Shown here piece by piece: positions 45,031 through 53,922 of a stretch of 64,000 nucleotides of DNA. This stretch comes from Anaerococcus octavius (GTDB taxonomy: Bacteria > Bacillota > Clostridia > Tissierellales > Peptoniphilaceae), in the NCBI RefSeq assembly GCF_900445265.1, contig NZ_UFTA01000002.1, positions 620,001 through 684,000 of the forward strand. The letters run 5' to 3'. The notes beneath the pieces are model-generated. The model made no database searches. It was not told where the DNA came from and worked only from the letters and a program-made list of their open reading frames with translations. Made by a program: the position numbers and the translations under genes. How positions within the stretch are numbered: position 1 is the stretch's first letter; every line of letters begins with the position of its first letter.

Positions 45031-45064
45031 AAAAAAAGACGATAGAATTTTTAATTTCTATCGC
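45031..45064 (-). terminator. Terminator after the DUF2290 gene
   Basis: On the minus strand GGCGATAGAA pairs with TTCTATCGTC, followed by T7. Confidence 0.8.
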
Positions 45065-45074
45065 CTAACATTTA

Positions 45075-45698
45075 TTACCTTTTAAATTTTATATGAAATA
45101 TCTGATCTTCCACATTAATTATATTATAATATTCCTGCTTATGTTTATTAAAATATTTATCATAACCATCCTCTAAATGATAAATCAATTTTAATATCAA
45201 AAATATGAAGTCCCATGGATATAATTTTTCTGCCACTGGAAGCCTAACTACATTCTTTTCATTACTTTGAGATTTATTATTTAATCCTAAATGCAAATGT
45301 TGTTTTTCATGGAATATTTTTTCATATCCTTGTATATCAAAATCAATTCTCATATAATTTTCTACATCTTCAATTATATTATTTATATCACAATTATTCT
45401 CATCTATCTCATTATTTAATGAAGGTATAAAAGATAAATTATAACGACTTATCTCACCATCGCTACTAAATGCATAATACATTGATATCATTGATTCATC
45501 TTGTATTAAAATTTGATAATTTCTACTGCTAAGACATCTATTATATAATTCATAATAATTCTTATAAGTGAACTTGCCAGATAATTCACCTATGTAATCA
45601 TTTCTTATTTTAGGAGTATTATGGCTTAAGATTAAAGGTATACTACTTAATCTCCATAATTCTTTAAATTGTCCAATAACTATATTATAATCGCTCAT
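45075..45698 (-). CDS. DUF2290-type protein
   Basis: 207 residues. The diagnostic region is FHEKQHLHLGLNNKSQ (His130, His134, His136), then VVRLPVAEKLYPWDFIFLIL with Arg152. The combination H-x-H-x-G, R-x-P and P-x-x-F resembles DUF2290; biochemical function unknown to me, though the histidine cluster looks catalytic or metal-binding. It starts one base after the helicase stop (TGA-A-ATG), so the two form a strictly coupled pair. Very AT-rich codon use sets both apart from the backbone. Confidence 0.65.
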   Translation of the reverse strand: MSDYNIVIGQFKELWRLSSIPLILSHNTPKIRNDYIGELSGKFTYKNYYELYNRCLSSRNYQILIQDESMISMYYAFSSDGEISRYNLSFIPSLNNEIDENNCDINNIIEDVENYMRIDFDIQGYEKIFHEKQHLHLGLNNKSQSNEKNVVRLPVAEKLYPWDFIFLILKLIYHLEDGYDKYFNKHKQEYYNIINVEDQIFHIKFKR

Positions 45699-45699
45699 T

Positions 45700-47703
45700 T
45701 CATTCCTTATTAATATGTTTTGCTAACAATTTTTTTATGACATCTTCTGGCAAGTTATCAAGCATTTTTTCAATATTGGTAGTTGTGGTGTCTATTTTTT
45801 CTTCTTCTGCACTCAAAAGTTTTATCTTCTTTAACTCTTCATCTGTTGGTGATTTATATTCCAACATATAGTTATTATTTCTTACTTTCTGGATTTCAGA
45901 TTTAAAATCATCCATATTTTGACCTAATAACCAAACTAGCCACTTTGATCTAGTCATAGCTGTAAAAATCTTATTTCTATTCAAACTATTTCTTGAAGAT
46001 AAAGGTACTGAATTGCAATTTATTATTATTACTAAATTAGCTTCATTTCCCTTTGCTCTATATATTGATGTAAATATCAGTTCATTTTCAATTGTCGTTC
46101 TATTAGGCGTGTTCTTATCCATTAACCTTACTCTAATGTTATTTTCATATTGATTGTGACTTAATTTTTCATAAAATATATTCGAAAAATTTTTATGATT
46201 TTTTCGTAAATATCTTTCATCTAAATCAATAATCATAATATCTGATGGAAGCACATCTTCGTTATTTACAAAATTAATTATCATATCTGATAAATATTTA
46301 TATTGCTCTTTTTCATTTTTAAATTCCAATGGATCAGGAATACTAATATCAGATTTTTCTTCATCTCTATACAAGCAAACTAAACTACCTTTTGAAAAGT
46401 CACCATACTTGTTTTTATATCCCATATCTAAAAAATTGGACTCTTCTACATAATTAACTAAAGGATTTTCTTCATTTTCCACATCTCTATATATTCCTAA
46501 TCCTATGGCATGTGCTGTAGTTAACACTTCAACTGTAGTTCTATATGATATTTTCAAATTAATGTCTTTACATTTTTCTTCATTTCCAAATATTTCTATT
46601 TTTGATGGTATTGTAGTTTCTTCTTTTAAGGATTGTAATTCATCATAGGCATAGATCAAGAATCCAGATTTTTTTGTATTTAAGACACCATCTGTTTTAG
46701 TTCTTAAAGAACTCAAGCATAAATGAAAAAAATTAATACCAAAATCTTGTGCTTCATCAACAAATACATAATCGTATAATCCCTCAAATCCAGTACTTTT
46801 TAGATATTCATTTAACTCTTTACAGGTATATTCAAATGGATCTATTAAGTTTTCCGATAAATCTTTTGCTTCATTAAACGTCCTTCTTTTAAAATTATTT
46901 CTATCACACAAATCCGAATAAAATCCTTTAGTATTTCCACCCCATGCATGTAAGATATTAACTTTACTCATATCAGGTTCACCATATCTATCATAATCTC
47001 TATAAAAAGATTCAAATTGCTTAATTAAGCTACTTTTTAATGATATGGTATAGAATACAAAAGCAAGATTTAAATTTGGATTATTATAATGTAAAAATGC
47101 CAATTTTTTTAACATTAATATTGTCTTTCCACTGCCAGCTAATCCTCTTATTCGTTGGTGAGATTCTATGGGTGTGTGTACCATATTGAATTGTGTTGAA
47201 TCATACTTCCCAATAAAAGTATTTCTTTTCTTTATTTGAGCTCCTAGTGAGTTTTGATGTAGTATTTCTCTTTGATCATCCTTTGTCAAATTATAGGATT
47301 TTTGAATAGCTCTATTAATTTTTAATATTTCTTCATCACTAAATAAAACCTTTATAAATAAATTTTCATTCATATATTCACTAATGATTGAAAGATCAAT
47401 AAATCTAATATATTTGTCAAAATTCATACTAATCATCATCAAGCTACTATCATTTGTTATATGATTTAAAAAACATGATGCAAAAGTATTTTTTTCTTCT
47501 TCATGTTCATATAATATAAGTATCCCATAACAAGTTATAATAAAACCTTTTACATATTCTTTATGATCTGATTCATCTATTATTGGATACCCATAATATA
47601 TATCATACGATATGTCTAACTCATCAATATATTGGATTAATAACTCAATTCTTTTTGCAGTTTGTGAACTAAGATATTTTAAACTCCCAAATTTTTCACT
47701 CAT
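45700..47703 (-). CDS. UvrD-like superfamily 1 helicase/ATPase
   Basis: 667 residues from ATG 47703 (AGAGGA upstream). An N-terminal unassigned domain of about 180 residues (YDIYYGYPIIDESDHKEYVK) is followed by SF1 motifs: Walker A GLAGSGKT (187-194), motif II VDEAQDF (315-321), motif III-like YAYDELQSL, a motif V-like SIYRAKGNEANLVII and motif VI FTAMTRSKWLVWL. Not part of known ICE backbones. With the coupled DUF2290 gene it forms a two-gene accessory module between virD4 and ssb, the usual setting of a phage-defence system. Confidence 0.8.
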   Translation of the reverse strand: MSEKFGSLKYLSSQTAKRIELLIQYIDELDISYDIYYGYPIIDESDHKEYVKGFIITCYGILILYEHEEEKNTFASCFLNHITNDSSLMMISMNFDKYIRFIDLSIISEYMNENLFIKVLFSDEEILKINRAIQKSYNLTKDDQREILHQNSLGAQIKKRNTFIGKYDSTQFNMVHTPIESHQRIRGLAGSGKTILMLKKLAFLHYNNPNLNLAFVFYTISLKSSLIKQFESFYRDYDRYGEPDMSKVNILHAWGGNTKGFYSDLCDRNNFKRRTFNEAKDLSENLIDPFEYTCKELNEYLKSTGFEGLYDYVFVDEAQDFGINFFHLCLSSLRTKTDGVLNTKKSGFLIYAYDELQSLKEETTIPSKIEIFGNEEKCKDINLKISYRTTVEVLTTAHAIGLGIYRDVENEENPLVNYVEESNFLDMGYKNKYGDFSKGSLVCLYRDEEKSDISIPDPLEFKNEKEQYKYLSDMIINFVNNEDVLPSDIMIIDLDERYLRKNHKNFSNIFYEKLSHNQYENNIRVRLMDKNTPNRTTIENELIFTSIYRAKGNEANLVIIINCNSVPLSSRNSLNRNKIFTAMTRSKWLVWLLGQNMDDFKSEIQKVRNNNYMLEYKSPTDEELKKIKLLSAEEEKIDTTTTNIEKMLDNLPEDVIKKLLAKHINKE

Positions 47704-47838
47704 AATTGGTTTTCCTCTTTCTAAAAACATGAAATTTTATAGTCATTACATTAATCCTATTATAGCAAATTTACGTAATAAATAATAATTAGTTTCATAG
47801 TTAGTATATTCTTGTAATCAAATTATTTCTATTTAATT

Positions 47839-49592
47839 TTACTTTATCTTTTTTTTCAAAAAATCCTCTACATCAAACAAATTTTTCTTATCATAATCTT
47901 CCAATAACTTGTAATTCTTATGTTTTGTAATATCAAATTTATAAGACAAGAAAGGTCTTACTCCTCTTAGTTGGTATAGCATTTACCACCATCCTTTACA
48001 GTTATTTCATCTTGACTCATAAGTTTATTACCTGTCTTTTGGTAATTTAGATCAAAAGATTTTTGATTTGATCTTGTTTCTGATGTGTTATATAAGTCTA
48101 TGGTTTCTTTTCCTAAAGTTTCAGATAACTCTTTTACTGTTGTTTTTTCCTTTCCTCCTAGAAAGAGTGTAGAGTCACAGTTACCAACTATTGTATCTGC
48201 ATGGTCTTTATAGATTGCCTTTAATTGAGATTGTGCCTGCAGTATTATGCTTGCTGATATTTCTCTTGAACGAATGGTTGCAATCAATTTTTCAAATTTT
48301 GGAATTAAACCTATATTGGCAAACTCATCAAGTAGACACCTAACATGAACTGGAAGTCTTCCACCATACACATCATCTGCCTTATCACATAGTAGATTAA
48401 ATAATTGAGAATACATTATTGAAACTACAAAGTTAAAGGTATCATCTGTATCTGATATTATTACAAATAAAGCAGTTTTTCCATCTCCAATTTTATCGAG
48501 TTCTAATTCATCTTCACTCATTAGCTCTCTAAGCTCTCTTATATCAAAAGGTGCTAGTCTTGCTCCACAAGATATTAGAATTGATTTGGCAGTTTTTCCT
48601 GCTGCAAGCTTATATTTCTTGTATTGCTTAACTGCAAAATGACTTGGATCTTTCTTTTCAAGAGCTTCAAAGAGCCTATCAATTGGGTTCATATAGGTTT
48701 CATCATCTTCTCTAACTTCACTTGCGTCAATCATATCTAAAAGTGTCTTAAAGTTCTTTTCTTCTTCTGGTGCTTCATAATAGATATAACCGATGAGGGC
48801 AGTGTAATATAACTTTTCAGCCTTTACCCAGAAATCTTCTCCTGCCTTTTCTCCATCTCCCTTGGTGTTGGAAATTATAGTTTGGACAAGCTTTAAAATA
48901 TCTTTTTCACTTCTCAAGTATGCAAAGGGATTGTATTTCATAGATTTTTTAAAGTTTATTGTGTTTAAAATCTTTATGTCATATCCATTTTCATAAAGCA
49001 TTTTTCCACACTCTAACACAAGTGTGCCTTTAGGGTCTGTTACTACATAGGAAGAATGCATTTGCATTAGATTTGGCTTTACATAAAATCTTGTCTTACC
49101 TGATCCAGAACCACCTATTACTAATACATTTTTATTTCTAGCATATTTAGGGTTTTTAGGTCTTGAGTTCATTGTTAGTCTTTCGGTATTAGTTACGAGA
49201 ACATTGTTTTCAAACTTAGGGTCAATGTATGGAGCAATATCCTTGCTTTCTCCCCATCTTGCAGATCCATACTCTTTACCTTGCCTATATTTCTTTTTAT
49301 TTTTACCTTTACTATAAACAATTAACTTTACAAGACCAGCAACTGAAATACCTACTAACAAGTCCCTTGGATTAAGGCTTGGTATATAGGATAAAGTTCC
49401 TATATCAGAAATTCCCACCATTATTCTATCAATAATATCTCCTCCAACATAAGAATTTATGTGCTTAGAAAAGATATTTCCAATGTAGAAGAATGATAGA
49501 TAAGGAATGTTTGATAATATAAATTTCTTTGGGTTGTCTATTTTAATTAAGTTTTTAATATCAGAAAGAATGGCTTCTAATATCTTATTCAT
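47839..49592 (-). pseudogene. virD4: VirD4/TraG coupling protein, frameshifted near its end
   Basis: From ATG 49592 the frame gives 541 residues to a stop at 47967: two N-terminal membrane segments, EYGSARWGES, Walker A GGSGSGKTRFYVKPN, VTDPKGTLVLE, and CLLDEFANIGLIPKFEK. The frame breaks at GGKCYTN. In the next frame QLRGVRPFLSYKFDITKH, then NYKLLEDYDKKNLFDVEDF continues to 47839, the standard C-terminus. The repaired protein would have about 584 residues. It couples relaxase-DNA to the transfer channel; the 541-residue form may lack function. Confidence 0.85.
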
Positions 49593-50319
49593 CGTAGAAA
49601 CCTTCACTATCTAATAAAATTAGTAGGTAGTGTCTTCCCTTTGGTGTTATAAATGTTTGTATGCCTACAAGTGTACCTAGTGGATCAGCCCATTCCTTGA
49701 CTTCAAAATATCCCTTGTTCTTATCTGCATAAGGTAAGAGTTTTTTTTCTTATTTCTATAAATTAATCCCTTATCCATTAGAAAACTTATAAACTGGTTT
49801 TGAGGTATTCCTAACTCCTTGGCAGTATTTCTAAAGTTTGTAAGTAGGTTATAATCTACTAATTTGTCATAATAATCTGCCTTTGGTCTTAATACTTCAA
49901 TTTCTTCTTCTCTTTCAGCAATAATTCTATTGGCTACAAGAATTGCATCTGCAAGTAGCTCTTCATTAGTTTTCTTTTCTTGCCCTACTATATATCCTCC
50001 GTTTTTTCTAATACTTGGTAAGACTTCTCTAGTTACCCAAGCTTTGAATATTTTTGCTTGTGATAGTTTTGATGAAAGAATAAGTGAATACAATCCTGAT
50101 TCGTTAATTATTGAAATATTCTGTATTCCTCCAGGGGTGTTCCATTTCGTTACACCCTTATCTTCCTTCATCTACATGGTCATAAATAGCTTTTCTTGGA
50201 TTGACATATCCTAGCATAGTTGCTACTTCATTTGCTATAAAGAAAAACTCACCGTCTTTTTCAATAACAGTGAGTTTCCCAAAATTCTTATTTTCAAATA
50301 TTTTTAAATTACTTATCAT
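49585..50319 (-). pseudogene. BRO/KilAC-type antirepressor, two frameshifts
   Basis: ATG 50319 opens with FGKLTVIEKDGEFFFIANEV, then ATMLGYVNPRKAIYDHVDE. A base insertion near 50168 breaks the frame. The middle continues as GVTKWNTPGGIQNISIINES and LPSIRKNGGYI (the 164-residue ORF 49677-50171). A second shift at the eight-base A tract (49741-49748) precedes LLPYADKNKGYFEVKEWAD and GIQTFITPKGRHYL. Together they make a Bro-N plus KilAC antirepressor. The start overlaps the PcfB stop by four bases. Confidence 0.8.
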
Positions 50320-50801
50320 AAGCTTTGCTCCTTATGTTTATTTTTAACTTTATCTTTGCTAATGGTGTCCTTAGCCATATCTTTAAACTTATTTATTGTC
50401 TTCGTTATTGAATCTTTTCTATCGGTCTTTCTTTCAGAAGCCTTAACTGCTTTTTTAAAGGCGTGTTCCATTACCTTTATATCCTTAGATTGAAAAAACA
50501 CAGAGTAGTTACCAGTTTCCTTATCTTTCATAACAGAAAACTTCACTCCGTATTTATTTAAAATTTTCTTTAATTCTTTTAACTCAGGATCTTTTAGATT
50601 GATTTCTTCTAACTGTCCCTTTTTAACCATATCCTTTAGCTTTACTTCTTCTCCGTTATTTTTTATTACATTTTTCAAGCCTCCTTGTTCTTCTATTTGC
50701 TTGTGTACTTTCTTTAAGGCATCAAGAATTGCTTTACTTGTTGCTTTTGCAAGTCTTACTTCAAGATTAAGACTCGACCTAGATACTTCTTCATTAATCA
50801 T
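50316..50801 (-). CDS. pcfB: PcfB family (DUF3801) protein
   Basis: 161 residues. The conserved part LKKILNKYGVKFSVMKDKET, then YSVFFQSKDIKVMEHAFKKA matches PcfB/DUF3801, an accessory protein of conjugative DNA processing. The basic tail (DSITKTINKFKDMAKD...) resembles the helicase and SSB2 tails. It overlaps the DnaC gene by eight bases. Confidence 0.85.
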   Translation of the reverse strand: MINEEVSRSSLNLEVRLAKATSKAILDALKKVHKQIEEQGGLKNVIKNNGEEVKLKDMVKKGQLEEINLKDPELKELKKILNKYGVKFSVMKDKETGNYSVFFQSKDIKVMEHAFKKAVKASERKTDRKDSITKTINKFKDMAKDTISKDKVKNKHKEQSL

Positions 50802-51621
50802 CTATTCCACCTCCATATAAAAGTAGCTCTTTGTATTTTCTTAACTTCTCTTGTTGGATTTTTCTTCTAAAATCTTCTCCCGTAACTTTAACTGGTATTG
50901 TCATTTCAAGTATTCTTGAATATATCCTCTGATACTCAAGGTCAATATTAGGATTTTGAATAATTTCCAATGATAAGTTTGTAGTAAAAATTGTCGGCCT
51001 ACCCTTTAAGTATCTTGAGTTTATAATGTTATATACTTGTTCTCTTGCGTAAGATGTGTCCCTTTCAATTTCAAGATCATCTAATATTAACAATGGAATA
51101 TTAGAGAGGTTATTGATAATTTCATTTGAATCTAGCTTAAATGCAGATTTTTGTATTTGATTTATTACTTGAGATAAATTCATAATCTTAACTTTAACTT
51201 GCTTTCTTTCGATTAATTCATTTGCAATTGAACAAGCAAGATAAGTCTTTCCACTACCAACATCGCCATAAAATAAAAGTCCTACATTGTCTTTCTTCAT
51301 TTGTTCAAAGCTTTTGGCGTAATTATAAGCAACCTTATAGGCTTGTCCCTTTTCACTTAGGAATTTCTCAAAGTTATATTCGTGTTGGAGCGACGATGAG
51401 AAGCAACCTCTTTTAAGTGTTGATATTTTCATCAGTCTTTCTCTTTCTTCATTTTCCTTATCTCTTTTTATTTCACATTCACATTTAATTCTGGGAATAA
51501 ACTTTGCAAATCCAAGGTCAACTAATTCTCCATCTACTCTTTTACCACATACCTTGCAATGGATATGTCCATTTCTTTCAATATCATTTTCTCTTAATAC
51601 AAAATCTTTTAAGCTTTTCAT
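50794..51621 (-). CDS. DnaC/IstB-like helicase loader ATPase
   Basis: 275 residues. The N-terminal zinc-binding cysteines (CKVCGKR and CECEIKR) are followed by AAA+ Walker A LLFYGDVGSGKTYLACSI and Walker B PLLILDDLEIE, then a sensor segment PTIFTTNLSLEII. It is the replication-helicase loader of the ICE, working with RepA. Its start overlaps the RepA stop by four bases. Confidence 0.92.
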   Translation of the reverse strand: MKSLKDFVLRENDIERNGHIHCKVCGKRVDGELVDLGFAKFIPRIKCECEIKRDKENEERERLMKISTLKRGCFSSSLQHEYNFEKFLSEKGQAYKVAYNYAKSFEQMKKDNVGLLFYGDVGSGKTYLACSIANELIERKQVKVKIMNLSQVINQIQKSAFKLDSNEIINNLSNIPLLILDDLEIERDTSYAREQVYNIINSRYLKGRPTIFTTNLSLEIIQNPNIDLEYQRIYSRILEMTIPVKVTGEDFRRKIQQEKLRKYKELLLYGGGIDD

Positions 51622-52322
51622 AAACTCTCTCCTATATCGTAATTCATTTTCCTTGTTGCATTGTCATTAATGTTTTTTGCCTGATCATTAAGATACCAAT
51701 TAATTATCGTTGCCTTGTGATCTTGATACACTCTGTTATTTGCTTTCATATATGACGACAATCTATCAATGTATTCATTAATTCTACTTCCTAACTCATT
51801 TGTTAAGTCCTTATAATCTTCATCAGTAAAAAATATGTTTTTATATATTCCATAAGGCTTTTGTCCCTTACTAAAATCATTATTTCTTAACTCATTATTA
51901 CTAATATTGTTATAGTTACCTTCCGATTTTCGAACTTCTTGATTTTTTAATTCCATATTATTAAATATGCTCATAAAGTCTTTAACATAAATTCTGTTAG
52001 GTTTTCCAAGTCCTTGTCTTTTCTTCTCAATAAGTCCTATTCCTGATTTAATATCAAGCTCAGCTATTAATTTATTTGCTTTTTCACTTGCACAATTAAA
52101 TTGCTCTTTTATACTTTCAATTGTGTAGTAAATAAAAACTTTTCCATCTTCATCTATCCATCCATTTTTACATGAAAGACCCATTCGATTAAGCATATAT
52201 GAATACAAAACTTTAGCTTCAATAGAAATGCTCTCAAAAATCTCATCTTCCATTAATACCATAGGCAACCTAATGAAGTTATACATTTCAGATTGCCTAT
52301 TATAAAAATAATCAAAATTCAT
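51618..52322 (-). CDS. repA: RepA/DnaD-like ICE replication protein
   Basis: 234 residues: a RepA-type winged-helix N-terminus (YNFIRLPMVLMEDEIFESIS, VLYSYMLNRMGLSCKNGWID, YTIESIKEQFNCASEKANKL), a polar linker, and a DnaD-like C-terminal part (RINEYIDRLSSYMKANNRVY). First backbone gene of the ICE, 24 bases beyond repeat R2. AGAGGAGG precedes the ATG. Confidence 0.88.
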   Translation of the reverse strand: MNFDYFYNRQSEMYNFIRLPMVLMEDEIFESISIEAKVLYSYMLNRMGLSCKNGWIDEDGKVFIYYTIESIKEQFNCASEKANKLIAELDIKSGIGLIEKKRQGLGKPNRIYVKDFMSIFNNMELKNQEVRKSEGNYNNISNNELRNNDFSKGQKPYGIYKNIFFTDEDYKDLTNELGSRINEYIDRLSSYMKANNRVYQDHKATIINWYLNDQAKNINDNATRKMNYDIGESL

Positions 52323-52345
52323 TCTTACCTCCTCTCTTTAAAATA

Positions 52346-52588
52346 AAAAAGAGCAGCCTTATTTAAGCTACTCTTGTAGAAAGTATAAAATGGGTTTTAT
52401 CTTATTATATTTTTCTTTGTGTCTCCTCATACCAGTTGCAAAACTACTCTTACGTCCATGTAGTTTTTTTGAGTCTTTTTGACGTATCCTTCTTCATCTT
52501 TATCGAAGACAAAATGCTTATAAAACTGCTTAAAATGCAGGATTTCTATATTTACATCTTTTGTATCAACGCTATAGCTTCCACGTGT
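52346..52588 (-). repeat. Repeat R2 (ICE end at rlmD)
   Basis: About 240 bp closely matching R1 at 13595-13826. It supplies the last codons of rlmD, a spacer with a small hairpin (CTGC/GCAG), and a terminator (GAGTAGC paired with GCTGCTC, then T6) before repA. Confidence 0.82.
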
Positions 52589-53922
52589 CTAGAGTTTGGG
52601 AATTGGTCTATTATTTCGTATTTTTTTATCTCATATCCATTTGCTATAAAGTCCTTTAAATTTTCTACCTGTGTTTTAGGATTACATGATATGTATACAA
52701 ACTTCTTAGGATTTATAGCGATTATTTTTTCTAAAGCTTCTGGCATTATGCCTGCTCTAGGTGGGTCTAGGATTACTACATCGTAATTTCTCTTTACATC
52801 TTCAATTTCTTCTAAGACATCCCCACATAAGAAATTTATATTTTCAATTTCATTTATTCTTGCATTTTCTTTTGCTTTTTCGACTGCTTCTGCTACTATT
52901 TCTATACCTGTAGCAGATTTAGCACGACTTGCCATTACTTGGGTGATGGTTCCTGTTCCAGAGTATAAGTCTAAGATATTCATACTCTCATCTATCTCTG
53001 CAAAATCAAGGGCTTTCTTGTATAGTTTTTCTGCAGTAAATACATTTGGTTGAAAGAATGAAAATGGAGAAATATTAAACTTAAGTCCTAGCATCTGTTC
53101 TGTGATATGATCTTTACCATAAAGTAACTTAACTCTTTCAGGAACTACTGCATCTGCTGGAGAGTCGTTAATCACATGGAATATAGACACAATCTTACCA
53201 TTTAATTCTACATTGTTCAGAAAGTTTACAAAAAGTTTTTTTCTAATCTGATCAAAGCTTTCATCACTTGTTGTTACTAATATAGCCATAATCTCACCAG
53301 TTCTATGAGCTTTTCTTATTATAAAATGTCTTAACAAACCTTCTTTTTTAGATTTATGATAAAAATCCGTATTTTTTTCTCTAAAATATTCTTGTACTGC
53401 ACTTCTAATTGTATTAAAATCTTCATCTATGACATTGCAGTCTATAGTATTTACAATTTCATAAAAACGATTTTGTCTGTGCAAGCCTAGTATTAGTTCT
53501 CCTCCTATATATGCATCACCAAAGGTGTACTCCATTTTATTTCTAAAAGCTTCTACTTTAGGTGATCTATTTATAGGTATTTCATCTTCATAGCAAATAT
53601 CGTTATCTGCTAATAATTTTTTAACCATATCCTGTTTTAACATTAATTCTGTTTCATAAGGAAGTTTTTGGTAAGCACATCCCCCACATATATCTGCTTG
53701 CGGACAATAATTTCGACTATTTTCAAGCGAAGAATTTTCTAATAATTCTATATATTTTCCTTTTTTATAATCTTTTCTATTTCTAGTAATCTTAACCTTA
53801 CAAGTTTGACCTAGTACACCACCTTTAAATTCAACAGTATTTCCGTCTTGATCTTGACCTATAGAAATATTTGGATATTTTACATCTGTGATTTTTACTT
53901 CGCTATTTTTCTTTTTTCTCAA
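52552..53922 (-). CDS. rlmD: 23S rRNA (uracil-5-)-methyltransferase RlmD
   Basis: 456 residues: a TRAM-like N-terminus, iron-sulfur cysteines (NYCPQADICGGCAYQ), SAM motif LDLYSGTGTITQVM, LDPPRAGIM and catalytic Cys in FVYISCNPKTQ. It methylates a conserved uracil of 23S rRNA. The start is TTG 53922, strongly supported by GGGAGG six bases upstream, 20 bases inside the upstream helicase gene. The last 12 or so codons (RHVEAIALIQKM) come from the inserted element and restore a normal C-terminus; the former tail lies at 9060-9092. Confidence 0.93.
   Translation of the reverse strand: MRKKKNSEVKITDVKYPNISIGQDQDGNTVEFKGGVLGQTCKVKITRNRKDYKKGKYIELLENSSLENSRNYCPQADICGGCAYQKLPYETELMLKQDMVKKLLADNDICYEDEIPINRSPKVEAFRNKMEYTFGDAYIGGELILGLHRQNRFYEIVNTIDCNVIDEDFNTIRSAVQEYFREKNTDFYHKSKKEGLLRHFIIRKAHRTGEIMAILVTTSDESFDQIRKKLFVNFLNNVELNGKIVSIFHVINDSPADAVVPERVKLLYGKDHITEQMLGLKFNISPFSFFQPNVFTAEKLYKKALDFAEIDESMNILDLYSGTGTITQVMASRAKSATGIEIVAEAVEKAKENARINEIENINFLCGDVLEEIEDVKRNYDVVILDPPRAGIMPEALEKIIAINPKKFVYISCNPKTQVENLKDFIANGYEIKKYEIIDQFPNSRHVEAIALIQKM

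Larger units (their letters stand above)
9060..52588. mobile_element. Composite genomic island inserted in the 3' end of rlmD
   Basis: The rlmD gene at the right end finishes with an element-supplied tail (RHVEAIALIQKM). A second, displaced tail in the same sense (QHVEAIALLKK then stop) lies at 9060-9092. Between them are six further rlmD-tail-like sites, four attP-like arms, two serine-recombinase C-terminal remnants, several single-gene units and one large ICE. Island limits are inferred from these tails. Confidence 0.75.
16244..52588 (-). mobile_element. Tn1549-like integrative conjugative element (decayed)
   Basis: A near-continuous minus-strand gene series in the order typical of Tn1549/CTn elements: RepA, DnaC, PcfB, VirD4, SSB, Maff2, TrbL/VirB6-like, PrgI, VirB4, NlpC/P60, DUF4315, stalk protein, DUF4366, TopB, LtrC/N6-methylase/helicase, SSB2. 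Cargo interrupts it at 31-35, 45-47.7 and 25.8-30.7 kb. No relaxase and no complete recombinase are visible, and several genes are broken, so self-transfer is unlikely. Confidence 0.82.
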
